This document shows, in pieces, positions 51,487 to 59,759 of a stretch of DNA of 64,000 nt. Under the pieces are notes generated by a model that was given only the letters and a program-made list of their open reading frames with translations, made no database searches and was not told the origin of the DNA. The first letter of the stretch is position 1. Each line of letters begins with the position of its first letter. Source of the DNA: Lachnospiraceae bacterium (GTDB lineage: Bacteria > Bacillota > Clostridia > Lachnospirales > Lachnospiraceae). The position numbers and the translations under genes are program-made. The stretch spans positions 1 through 64,000 of the forward strand of contig JAILMH010000068.1 of assembly GCA_024692715.1 (NCBI GenBank). Direction: 5' to 3'.

Positions 51487-51990
51487 ATGTTTAAAACCGG
51501 TGATTATGTTGTTCACAAAAACGATGGACTTTGTGTCATAACAGATATATCAACTCTTGATATACCGGACTGTGACCAGACAAAAGAATACTATTTCCTG
51601 ACCCCTAAGGACAGTCCATCAAGCAGAATTTATGTTGCTGTCGGAAGCGGTGATTCTTCACTCAGAACTCCGATAAGTGAAAGCGATGCCCTCGCTCTCA
51701 TCGACTCAATCCCCGAACTCGATGAAATTACTGTTGAGAACGAGAAACAGCGTCAAAATGTATATTCTAAAGCACTTGTGCAAAACAATTGTGTTGAACT
51801 CTTTAGATTGATCAAAACAACCTACGAACGGAAACAGGAGCGTGTCCGCAAGGGACGCAGTGCTACCTCCGTAGACGAGCATTTCTTAAAGTCAGCCCGT
51901 CAGGCTTTATATAGCGAACTTTCTTATGCACTTGGTGTCGACGAGGATAATATGACTGAGTTTATCGATGCCAGAATCCACTTAGACTAA
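51487..51990 (+). CDS. CarD-family transcriptional regulator
   Basis: This 167-residue protein has an N-terminal CarD/CdnL/TRCF RNA-polymerase-interacting domain (MFKTGDYVVHKNDGLCVITDI ... YYFLTP) and a C-terminal helical DNA-binding region (about 75-165). CarD proteins bind the RNA polymerase beta subunit and stabilise open promoter complexes. The length is normal for clostridial CarD. It is monocistronic, with its own promoter, structured leader and terminator. Confidence 0.93.
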   Translation: MFKTGDYVVHKNDGLCVITDISTLDIPDCDQTKEYYFLTPKDSPSSRIYVAVGSGDSSLRTPISESDALALIDSIPELDEITVENEKQRQNVYSKALVQNNCVELFRLIKTTYERKQERVRKGRSATSVDEHFLKSARQALYSELSYALGVDEDNMTEFIDARIHLD

Positions 51991-52004
51991 TTTATTTAAA
52001 ATTT

Positions 52005-52042
52005 ACAACAGGCGGCATGTAAAAAATGCCGCCTGTTTTTTT
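52005..52042. terminator. Bidirectional terminator (carD / minE)
   Basis: A perfect 12-pair hairpin (AACAGGCGGCAT/ATGCCGCCTGTT) with a T run on the plus strand lies between the converging carD and minE genes. Confidence 0.92.
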
Positions 52043-52043
52043 A

Positions 52044-52319
52044 TCAATCTGTATGTCGCATAGAACGAATCGGAATATTTGCATAGAGAGCCGGTCCTGT
52101 CTCGTTGGCATCTCCTTCCGCTTCCATCTGCGTAATTTTTATGTCCAAACCTGACTGGTCGATCTCAACATACTTCTGCAATACATTGATAATGTCATTC
52201 TTGATCTTCTCCATTACTTCCGGAGAGCAACTGGCACGATCGGAAACCAGCACAAGCTTGAGTCTGTCTTTTGCTATATCACTTGATGTCTTCTTCTTAA
52301 AAAAATCAACTAATCTCAT
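52044..52319 (-). CDS. minE: Cell division topological specificity factor MinE
   Basis: MinE displaces MinD from the membrane and drives Min oscillation. The 91-residue protein has the N-terminal amphipathic start MRLVDFFKKK, the anti-MinCD helix region (SDIAKDRLKLVLVSDRA) and the C-terminal topological domain. It follows minD by 15 bases. Many Firmicutes use DivIVA/MinJ instead of MinE, but clostridia often have MinE. Confidence 0.95.
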   Translation of the reverse strand: MRLVDFFKKKTSSDIAKDRLKLVLVSDRASCSPEVMEKIKNDIINVLQKYVEIDQSGLDIKITQMEAEGDANETGPALYANIPIRSMRHTD

Positions 52320-52334
52320 GACTGTCCCCTTTAA

Positions 52335-53126
52335 TTATTGTTTGCCGAACAGGCTTCCAATTTTTGAAAGAATTCCTTTCTTTGAATCAAGATCAAGATA
52401 AGGAACTTCCTCCCCTAAGATCCTGCTGCATATATTCATATAAGATGTTCCAACAATAGAGCCGTCACCTGCAAGCGGTGAACCGGTATTTGTTGCAACG
52501 ACGATCTTTTCATCATATGGTACAACACCGATAAGATCGATCGAAAGGACCTCAACAACGTCCTCTGCAGTCATCATATTTCCGTGTTTTACCATTTCCA
52601 CATTAAGGCGGTTAACAATAAGGCGGTTATTCTTAATTCCATGTGCCTCAAGAAGACCAATGATACGGTCAGCATCTCTTACTGCTGAAACCTCAGGAGT
52701 TGTGACTACAAGTGCTCTGTCTGCAGCTGCAATGGCATTCATAAATCCCTGCTCGATTCCTGCAGGACAATCCAGAATGATATAATCAAAATCCTTACGA
52801 AGCTCATTTACAAGAGCTTTCATTTCCTCAGGTGTAACTGCTGACTTATCTCTTGTCTGTGCAGCAGGGAGAAGATAGAGGCCATCAGATTTCTTATCTT
52901 TGATCATAGCCTGCTCCGGCTTACAGTTTCCTTCAATAACATCCACCAGATTATAAACTATCCTATTCTCCAAACCGAGAACTACATCGAGATTTCTAAG
53001 GCCGATATCTGTGTCTACCAAAACTACTTTTTTATTGAGCTTTGCAAGACCTGTACCAATATTGGCTGTTGTTGTTGTCTTGCCGACACCGCCCTTTCCC
53101 GATGTAACAACTATTACTTCACTCAT
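52335..53126 (-). CDS. minD: Septum site-determining ATPase MinD
   Basis: MinD is a membrane-binding ParA-like ATPase that recruits MinC. The 263-residue protein has the deviant Walker A SGKGGVGKTTT, VDTDIGLRNLD, and a C-terminal amphipathic targeting helix (ILSKIGSLFGKQ). I use the ATG at 53126 with AGGAAAGGG ahead, overlapping the minC end by eight bases. The longer frame is an artefact. Confidence 0.97.
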   Translation of the reverse strand: MSEVIVVTSGKGGVGKTTTTANIGTGLAKLNKKVVLVDTDIGLRNLDVVLGLENRIVYNLVDVIEGNCKPEQAMIKDKKSDGLYLLPAAQTRDKSAVTPEEMKALVNELRKDFDYIILDCPAGIEQGFMNAIAAADRALVVTTPEVSAVRDADRIIGLLEAHGIKNNRLIVNRLNVEMVKHGNMMTAEDVVEVLSIDLIGVVPYDEKIVVATNTGSPLAGDGSIVGTSYMNICSRILGEEVPYLDLDSKKGILSKIGSLFGKQ

Positions 53127-53943
53127 TTTCCCTTTCCTCCGTTCCGGCAAATTTCAGGAACTCTGCACTCCCCAAAAATGCTCTGTCATATTTTTTTATG
53201 ACGATATGTCCATTTGATATAATAGCAACCTCAGGCCCATTTTCCTCTCCTGTATTTCTATTGAAAATTGAGCGCTTTTTGGATCTAAGATCCTGATCCT
53301 CGGAAATTGCCAGTGAATCTGATATTCTAACCTGAAGCGGATCTAAATGCAATGCCATCACAAAGGCTCTGTCATCGCCCATCGCACCTGCATTTGCGTT
53401 TCCCAGAAGACTTCCCAGAACAAAGATACTTCCTCCAGATGTAACCTCTGCTCCTCGTTTCACATCACCCATTATGATAAGTGATGTCTTTGCCTCATAT
53501 TTGGTTCCACTTCTAAGATTTCCAATATATATCTCTGCTGTATTACTGCCGAGCATGCCCCCTTGCTCTAATGCGGCCGTAAGTGCAGCATTTTCCTTTT
53601 TTAAGCGAACGATCTGCTTCTCAGCATCCGCGGCATTTACTGCCTCTGCTCCATTCTTGATCATCGCTTCTGAGAACTTCTTTTCAAGAAGCTCATCATT
53701 TACAAATACAGCTCCGATCTTAAGAGAAGTATTTGCTTCAATAGTTTCAACAATTCTTGCTGCTTCTGCTTCATTTACCTTACGTCCCTCTATGGAAAGC
53801 GCCATTCCGGCATTTCCAAAGAAAGAAGCTGCGGCACTGAACTTTTCCCTTATCAAGGGCAGAAGCTCGTTAAAATCCATACTGCTGTCAAGTTTTAAGA
53901 CGATTCCTGACTTAACACCTTTAATAGCTACAGGCTGGCTCAT
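53119..53943 (-). CDS. minC: Septum site-determining protein MinC
   Basis: MinC blocks FtsZ ring assembly away from midcell. The 274-residue protein has an N-terminal FtsZ-inhibitory domain (about 1-100) and a C-terminal beta-helix domain (IYIGNLRSGTKYEAKTSLIIMGDVKRGAEVTSGGSIFVLGSLLGNANAG-type repeats) that binds MinD. I use the ATG at 53943 with AAAGGA ahead, dropping 31 residues of the longest frame. It is first in the order minC-minD-minE. Confidence 0.95.
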   Translation of the reverse strand: MSQPVAIKGVKSGIVLKLDSSMDFNELLPLIREKFSAAASFFGNAGMALSIEGRKVNEAEAARIVETIEANTSLKIGAVFVNDELLEKKFSEAMIKNGAEAVNAADAEKQIVRLKKENAALTAALEQGGMLGSNTAEIYIGNLRSGTKYEAKTSLIIMGDVKRGAEVTSGGSIFVLGSLLGNANAGAMGDDRAFVMALHLDPLQVRISDSLAISEDQDLRSKKRSIFNRNTGEENGPEVAIISNGHIVIKKYDRAFLGSAEFLKFAGTEERENE

Positions 53944-54025
53944 ACTTCCTTTGTCTATCCCCCGTTTCTCCTTATATTTGCACTTATAATAATACATCAT
54001 AACATGGATTTTTGAAAGAGTGAAT

Positions 54026-54066
54026 GAAAAAAACAAATGACCCGAGAAGTTTGTACTTCTCAGGCC
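54026..54066 (-). terminator. Terminator of the TrpXYZ-type operon
   Basis: An 11-pair hairpin (GGCCTGAGAAG/CTTCTCGGGTC with two G-U pairs) is followed by ATTTG and seven T on the minus strand. Confidence 0.88.
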
Positions 54067-54101
54067 AAAATCACTTGATCACTTTGCACACAATATTCTT
54101 T

Positions 54102-54896
54102 TTATCCAAGCAAAGCCTTGTCCGAAGCAAATTCTTCTCCCGAAACTACCGCAAACTGATGCAGCAAGTCTTCTACTGTAAGATTTTTCTTTTTTGCACC
54201 CTTGATATCAAGCACTATACGTCCTTCATTCATCATGATAAGTCTGTTTCCATGGGCGATCGCATCTCTCATGTTATGGGTTATCATCAATGTCGTAAGA
54301 TGATTCTGATTTACTACTCTGTCAGTGGCTTCGAGAACTTTTTCGGCAGTCTTTGGATCAAGCGCTGCCGTGTGCTCATCAAGCAGGAGTACTTTGGGTT
54401 TTACCAAAGTTGCCATCAAAAGCGTAAGTGCCTGTCTCTGGCCTCCTGAAAGGAGTCCGACCTTTGCTGTCATCCTGTCCTCAAGCCCGAGCTTCAATTC
54501 AGAAAGTTTCTCCTTGTAAAGCTTCTTCTCAACCCTTGTAACTCCCCAGCCAAGGCCTCTTTTTCTGCCTCTTCTATACGCAAGAGCAAGATTTTCTTCA
54601 ATCTCCATTGTAGCCGCACTTCCGAGCATAGGATCCTGAAATACGCGTCCGATCATGTCAGCTCTCTTAAAATCAGGAAGTCCTGTTACATCTGTGCCAT
54701 CAATGAAAATACGTCCTTCATCCACAGGCCATACGCCTGCCACAGCATTGAGCATGGTTGATTTTCCGGCGCCATTTCCCCCTATGACTGTTACAAAATC
54801 ACCATTTTCAAGCTTAAGATTCACACCGTCCAGTGCAGTTTTTTCATTGATAGTACCCGGATTAAAGGTCTTATGTATATTCACCAGTTCAAGCAT
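54102..54896 (-). CDS. ABC importer ATP-binding protein (TrpZ-like)
   Basis: This 264-residue ATPase has Walker A GGNGAGKST, signature LSGGQRQALTLLMA and Walker B LLLDEHTAALD. It powers the importer formed with the permease and binding protein upstream. I use the ATG at 54896 with GAGAGGAAGAG ahead, overlapping the permease end by eight bases. The extra N-terminal residues of the longer frame lie inside the permease gene. Confidence 0.93.
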   Translation of the reverse strand: MLELVNIHKTFNPGTINEKTALDGVNLKLENGDFVTVIGGNGAGKSTMLNAVAGVWPVDEGRIFIDGTDVTGLPDFKRADMIGRVFQDPMLGSAATMEIEENLALAYRRGRKRGLGWGVTRVEKKLYKEKLSELKLGLEDRMTAKVGLLSGGQRQALTLLMATLVKPKVLLLDEHTAALDPKTAEKVLEATDRVVNQNHLTTLMITHNMRDAIAHGNRLIMMNEGRIVLDIKGAKKKNLTVEDLLHQFAVVSGEEFASDKALLG

Positions 54897-55827
54897 TTGC
54901 TCTTCCTCTCTTTCCGGCTCTTCTAAATGAGCTCTTAGCCTGTGAGCGGAGATATGGAACTGCAAGGAATACTGCAACTATCACCGCTGTCATGAGCTTT
55001 AAGAAATTTGAATTGAGCTTAAGCCAAAGTGCGATCACTACAACTATATAATAAACAACCCCTCCAAATACCACACAGGTAAGTCTCGCTGCAAAATTAG
55101 TCTTTTTTAATGCCTCAGCAACCACTTCCCCAATGATGATCGCTGCAAGTCCGATAACGATAGAACCACGTCCCATATTTATGTCTGCAAAGCCCTGAAA
55201 CTGTGCCATCAATCCTCCGGCGATGGCCACCAATCCATTTGAAAGCGCAAGTCCCAGAATTTTCATGTTGCTGATATTAATTCCCTGCGCTTTACTCATT
55301 TCAGCATTACATCCTGTCGCACGTAATGCCGAGCCCTGCTCTGTTCCAAAGTACCAGTAAAGTATCCCGATTATGACAGCTGCGATGATAAGGCCCACAA
55401 ATAATGCCCTTGTAACAGTTCTTGAAGATACCGCAAGTGCAAACTTATCAACGCTTACAGCCTGATTTGCCTTCATACCCATTATCGCAAGATTGATCGA
55501 ATAAAGTGCAAACTGCGTAAGGATACCTGAGAGAATAGCAGGAATTCCAAGCTTTGTATGAAGAACTCCTGTCACAGCTCCGGCAGCTATTCCCGCAAAC
55601 ATTGCCGCCAGAACTGCAGCCCAGGGATTTAAGCCTCCAAGTATCAGCATGACAGTGACCGCGCCTCCGGTTGTGAAGGTGCCGTCGACCGTCATATCTG
55701 CCACGTTCAGAATTCTAAATGTAAGGTATACTCCAAGGGCTACTATTCCCCATATAAGCCCCTGTGCAATTCCTCCCGGCATACTGTTAAAAAGTGCAGT
55801 CGGATTAAGTGATGCAAAATACGTCAT
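54889..55827 (-). CDS. ABC importer permease (TrpY-like)
   Basis: This 312-residue permease of the BPD_transp_2 type (as in branched-chain and nucleoside importers) has eight or more hydrophobic helices, starting IAQGLIWGIVALGVYLTFRI and NVADMTVDGTF. It pairs with the PF04392-type binding protein and the downstream ATPase. The system resembles TrpXYZ of streptococci, which imports tryptophan. The substrate here is inferred from resemblance only. Confidence 0.9.
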   Translation of the reverse strand: MTYFASLNPTALFNSMPGGIAQGLIWGIVALGVYLTFRILNVADMTVDGTFTTGGAVTVMLILGGLNPWAAVLAAMFAGIAAGAVTGVLHTKLGIPAILSGILTQFALYSINLAIMGMKANQAVSVDKFALAVSSRTVTRALFVGLIIAAVIIGILYWYFGTEQGSALRATGCNAEMSKAQGINISNMKILGLALSNGLVAIAGGLMAQFQGFADINMGRGSIVIGLAAIIIGEVVAEALKKTNFAARLTCVVFGGVVYYIVVVIALWLKLNSNFLKLMTAVIVAVFLAVPYLRSQAKSSFRRAGKRGRANA

Positions 55828-55832
55828 AATTA

Positions 55833-56882
55833 TTATTCCTCGATTGCTTCATATTCATCCGGTACTGTAATGCCAAGTGCATCACAGATCGTCTTATTGT
55901 ACTTCTTTACAGGATCAGCATAGTACTCGATAGGCATCTCTTTAACATCTGCCTCACCGTTCAGAATCTTAACTGCCATCTCTCCTGTGGTTCTTCCAAG
56001 CTCATAGTAAGAGATTGAAAGTGTTGCAATACCACATCCCTTTGTGATTCCCTCTTCACCAGTGATGATCGGAACACCTGCAGGCTGTGCCACATTATTG
56101 ATAGCTTCTGTGCAGGATGCTGCAGTATTATCGGTCGGGATGTAAAGAGCATCATTCTCTCCGCATGCTGTCTGAGTTACCTGTGCTACATCATTTGAAT
56201 CAGCAAAGGTATAAACTGTAACTGTGTGGCCTGAAGCTTCAAGTGCCTCCTTTACCTTATCTCCCTGATATACTGAGTTAGGCTCTGCCGAGCAATATAC
56301 GATACCGATCTTCTTGGCATCAGGAAGAAGTTCATCAAACATGGCAGCCTGCTGATCAAGCGGTGCAAGGTCTGAAGTTCCTGAAATATTGCTTCCTACT
56401 GTTCCGCTGAAATCTTCGATTCCAAGAGCCACTCCATACTCTGTAACTGCTGTTCCAAGGATTGGAATATCTGAAGTTGCTGAAGCTGCCGCCTGAAGTG
56501 AAGCAGTCGCATTTGCAAGGATCAGATCAACTCCGTTTGCTGCAAATGTATTTGTGATAGTTGAACATGTAGCTGAATCACCTGAGGCATTCTGCTCATC
56601 AAAAGTAACTCTGTCCCCATAGGTTTCTGTAAGTACATCCTTGAATCCCTGTGTGGCTGCATCAAGTGCTTCATGCTGTACGAGCTGACAGATACCTATC
56701 GTAAATGTCTTTTCAGAATCTGCTGAAGAGGCTTCCCCTGTACTCTCCGCAGAAGCTGCTGAAGCAGCCCCCTCTGATGGAGCTGTCGATACAGCTGATG
56801 AAGCTGCGCTTCCGCATGCTGTAAGGCTCATTGCCATAACTGCCGCCATTGCCGCCGATAAAACCTTTCCTATCTTTCTCAT
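55833..56882 (-). CDS. ABC substrate-binding lipoprotein (TrpX-like)
   Basis: This 349-residue lipoprotein has a signal peptide with lipobox LTAC (Cys at residue 23), an Ala/Ser-rich linker and an ABC_sub_bind (PF04392) domain: TIGICQLVQHEALDAATQGF, LILANATASLQAAASATSDIPILGTAVT and DALYIPTDNTA. Members bind tryptophan, tyrosine or other aromatic compounds. First gene of the three-gene importer operon. Its leader has no T-box. Confidence 0.92.
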   Translation of the reverse strand: MRKIGKVLSAAMAAVMAMSLTACGSAASSAVSTAPSEGAASAASAESTGEASSADSEKTFTIGICQLVQHEALDAATQGFKDVLTETYGDRVTFDEQNASGDSATCSTITNTFAANGVDLILANATASLQAAASATSDIPILGTAVTEYGVALGIEDFSGTVGSNISGTSDLAPLDQQAAMFDELLPDAKKIGIVYCSAEPNSVYQGDKVKEALEASGHTVTVYTFADSNDVAQVTQTACGENDALYIPTDNTAASCTEAINNVAQPAGVPIITGEEGITKGCGIATLSISYYELGRTTGEMAVKILNGEADVKEMPIEYYADPVKKYNKTICDALGITVPDEYEAIEE

Positions 56883-56951
56883 AGACTACCCTCCGTTTAT
56901 ATTTGCTTAACTTCTTTATCGGTTTAACGCTTTTATGCGTCAAAGTATAAA

Positions 56952-56981
56952 AGTATAAGTGAATAATATAACAGCGTTCAA
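56952..56981 (-). promoter_or_regulatory. Promoter of the TrpXYZ-type operon
   Basis: TTGAAC (56981-56976), an 18-base spacer and TATACT (56957-56952) start right at the tail of the upstream terminator. Confidence 0.6.
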
Positions 56982-57013
56982 AAAAAGTCAAGACCGCATG
57001 CAGTCTTGACTTT
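56979..57013 (-). terminator. Terminator after the PH-domain gene
   Basis: An 11-pair hairpin (AAAGTCAAGAC/GTCTTGACTTT, with GCATGC at the tip) is followed by a T run on the minus strand. Confidence 0.9.
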
Positions 57014-57027
57014 CACTAAGTACAATG

Positions 57028-57411
57028 TTAAATTTCATGGTCGAAATCATCATCAGGATCCTCGTCCTGAAGCATCTCACGATTTGCCACACGATTAAGC
57101 TGTCTCTGCTTTTCAACTGTTTCTGAAAGCAGCTCCTTAACATCCCTTGAATTCTTTATATTCTTGATCTCGAAATCCCCAAGTGTTTTATCGGCAGACT
57201 TTATATAGATCGTTCCAAGTCCGAATATCTTCTGACCAAGTGTACGGACAAGCTGCACATCAAGTATCCTGTATAATCTGACCTCGTCCTCTCTTGAAGT
57301 AAAAAGTCCTGTCTCAATGAAAAGCCTGTCTTCTTTCAGTGTATATCTTGTAAAACTGATCGGTAGTCCAAAAAGTGTTCTCTTCTTGTCTGTCCAAAGT
57401 GTCTCTGTCAT
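57028..57411 (-). CDS. Bacterial PH-domain protein
   Basis: This 127-residue protein has a bPH2 (PF03703-like) domain: LPISFTRYTLKEDRLFIETGLFTSREDEVRLYRILDVQLVRTLGQKIFGLGTI is the typical pattern, followed by an acidic tail. Most bPH2 proteins are membrane-attached. This one has no transmembrane helix, so it is probably cytoplasmic. Function unknown. It follows the dehydrogenase gene by 18 bases and ends at a terminator. Confidence 0.85.
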   Translation of the reverse strand: MTETLWTDKKRTLFGLPISFTRYTLKEDRLFIETGLFTSREDEVRLYRILDVQLVRTLGQKIFGLGTIYIKSADKTLGDFEIKNIKNSRDVKELLSETVEKQRQLNRVANREMLQDEDPDDDFDHEI

Positions 57412-57429
57412 ATTCGATCCTTTCTATGC

Positions 57430-58392
57430 TCAATCATTTACTATGTGTGTTGGTGCTCCGGCCGCCCAGGCTTCGATATTTTTTTTGACTTCTCTTATAC
57501 AGCGGATTCTTGCCTCTGTACTTCCCCAGGCCATATGCGGTGTGATGATGAGTTTGTCACTGTCCTGAAGCTTTAAGAGCTTTGAATCTGCCGGAAGCGG
57601 CTCTTTCGCAAGCACATCAAGCCCCGCTGCAGCGATCTCTCCACTGTTCAGTGCCTCGCAAAGATCATCCTCATTTACCACCGGACCTCTCGCCACATTT
57701 ATTAGAATAGCCGAATCTTTCATCTTTTCAAATGCGCTCTTGCCAAAAAGATTTCTTGTTTTATCACTCAACGGACAATGTATCGATATGATGTCTGATC
57801 GTGAAAGAAGTTCATCAAAGTTGACTTGCTCAAACTCAGTACAGTCGCTGTGTCCACTTGAAGCGTAGAATATCACCTTTGCCCCAAAACTTTCAGCGAT
57901 TTTCGCAGTCCTCCTGCCGATATTTCCCATTCCGACGATACCCCAGGTCATCTCTGAAAGTTCTCTGAATGGCCTGTCCAGGCAGCAGAAATGCTCCTGC
58001 GATGAATATTCCCCGCTCTTTACGAACCTGTCATAGTGCTCAAGATGTTCCAAAAGATAAAAGGCAAGGGCAAAGGTATGCTGTACAACCGAGTCCGTGG
58101 AATAATTGACAACATTGGCGACCTTCACACCACGAGCACTGCAGGCTTTCAGATCAACATTGTCGTATCCTGTTGCAAATTCACATATCAGCTTAAGTTC
58201 AGGTGCTTTTTCAAGGATAGACTCCGTGATACGGCTCTTGTTTATAAGAAGGACCTCAGCTCCTTTAAGGCGCTTTTCTGCGTTCTCATCGGTTATTTTA
58301 TCGTCATAATAATCGACTTCACCAAGATCATCATAGATTCTCGGGTCAATATCATTTCCCACGCTGTCGATGTCTGCCGCAACAATTTTCAT
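57430..58392 (-). CDS. D-isomer-specific 2-hydroxyacid dehydrogenase
   Basis: This 320-residue NAD-dependent enzyme has the Rossmann motif GMGNIGRRTA, the catalytic Arg region (INVARGPVVNEDDL), the Glu in AAGLDVLAKEPLP and the His in TPHMAWGS. These are the family's three catalytic residues. It resembles glycerate/hydroxypyruvate or D-lactate dehydrogenases, and the substrate cannot be fixed. GGAGG precedes the ATG. It follows a MATE gene by 23 bases. Confidence 0.9.
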   Translation of the reverse strand: MKIVAADIDSVGNDIDPRIYDDLGEVDYYDDKITDENAEKRLKGAEVLLINKSRITESILEKAPELKLICEFATGYDNVDLKACSARGVKVANVVNYSTDSVVQHTFALAFYLLEHLEHYDRFVKSGEYSSQEHFCCLDRPFRELSEMTWGIVGMGNIGRRTAKIAESFGAKVIFYASSGHSDCTEFEQVNFDELLSRSDIISIHCPLSDKTRNLFGKSAFEKMKDSAILINVARGPVVNEDDLCEALNSGEIAAAGLDVLAKEPLPADSKLLKLQDSDKLIITPHMAWGSTEARIRCIREVKKNIEAWAAGAPTHIVND

Positions 58393-58415
58393 GCTCTTTC
58401 CTCCATCACTGTCTC

Positions 58416-59759
58416 TTATTTATTATAAACCTTTTTTGTGACTATAAAATACGCAATTATCGTAGCTGTACCTGTGACTATCCACGTAAAAGGGTACACT
58501 CCTGCAACCTGTGCAAAATGAGTCCACTTTCCAAAAGTAAAATAAATATACACAAGCCTTACCCCACAGCATCCTATCATAGTTGTGATCGCCGGAAGCA
58601 TAGAATATCCGATTCCTCTGAGGGAGGCGCCTGTGATCTCATAGGTCGCCGTAAGCGGTTCCAACAGAGCTATGCAGAAAGTTCGGATAACGCCATATCT
58701 TATAACCTCTTCATCAGAGGTAAAAAGATGAAGAAGCTGCTCTCTGAATATCGTAAAGGTCCCTGCAACTATCGCACAGAATCCAAAGGCAGAAATAAAC
58801 GCTATTCTGTTTATTTTTCTGCATCTGTCAAATTTTCCCGCTGCATAGTTCTGGCTGACAAAGGTCATGCAGCTCTGTGCAAAAGCATTTACGACAAAGT
58901 AGCTTATATACTCAAAATTAAGGGCTGCTGAATTTCCCGCAATGCACGCTGCCCCGAAATAATTTATAGCTGCCTGTATCACTGTATTTGAAAACGAAAA
59001 GATAGTTCCCTGAAGTCCCGCCGGGCCTCCGATCCTTACTGTCCTCTCTATGCACTGCCTGTCAAGCTTTAACTTCCTAAGGTCAAGATGAAGCATTCCC
59101 TGCTCTTTCATAAGTATCATGATTATCATGACCGCACCAAACCCATTTGAAATAGTTGTAGCAAGTCCAACTCCGCCGGCACTCATATCGCAGACTATTA
59201 CAAAAAACAGATTTAAGAATATATTTATTACACCTGAAACCGCCAGACAATACAGCGGACGTTTTGAATCTCCAACTGAACGAAGTACCGCACTTCCAAA
59301 GTTATATATCATAAGGAAAGGCATTCCCAGAAAATAAAGTCTTAAATATTCAACTGCAAGCTCAAGAACATCTGAAGGTGTACTCAGAGCTTCCAGTATA
59401 GGCCTTGCAGTTGCAATTCCAAGAAACAGCACAATAACTCCGCTTATGAGCGAAAGCATTATACTTGTATGAACTGCATCCGACACCCTGTCTCTCCTAT
59501 CTTTACCGATAAGATCTGCAATTACAACATTCGCTCCCACAGAAAGTCCTGTGAACAACGATACTATGATATTTATTACCGGTGCATTACTTCCAACCGC
59601 TGCCATAGCTGCACTGGTCGAGAATTTTCCAACCACCGCAACATCAGCCGCATTAAAAAGCTGCTGAAGAATACTGCTTAGAGCAAGTGGTATAGCAACC
59701 ATGCACAATTTGTCAAAAATGCTGCCCTCCAGCATATTTATTTCTGAATTTTTACTCAT
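58416..59759 (-). CDS. MATE family efflux transporter
   Basis: This 447-residue MATE exporter has the start GSIFDKLCMVAIPLALSSIL and LFNAADVAVVGKF, typical of the clostridial branch, and two six-helix halves. It overlaps the preceding MATE gene by eight bases. The paired genes differ in sequence, so they may be functionally distinct or form a heterodimer, though MATE proteins usually act as monomers. Substrate unknown. Confidence 0.9.
   Translation of the reverse strand: MSKNSEINMLEGSIFDKLCMVAIPLALSSILQQLFNAADVAVVGKFSTSAAMAAVGSNAPVINIIVSLFTGLSVGANVVIADLIGKDRRDRVSDAVHTSIMLSLISGVIVLFLGIATARPILEALSTPSDVLELAVEYLRLYFLGMPFLMIYNFGSAVLRSVGDSKRPLYCLAVSGVINIFLNLFFVIVCDMSAGGVGLATTISNGFGAVMIIMILMKEQGMLHLDLRKLKLDRQCIERTVRIGGPAGLQGTIFSFSNTVIQAAINYFGAACIAGNSAALNFEYISYFVVNAFAQSCMTFVSQNYAAGKFDRCRKINRIAFISAFGFCAIVAGTFTIFREQLLHLFTSDEEVIRYGVIRTFCIALLEPLTATYEITGASLRGIGYSMLPAITTMIGCCGVRLVYIYFTFGKWTHFAQVAGVYPFTWIVTGTATIIAYFIVTKKVYNK

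Noticed and set aside
56883-56950. T-box upstream of the TrpX-like gene
   Set aside because: The leader is under 70 bases and shows no T-box consensus.
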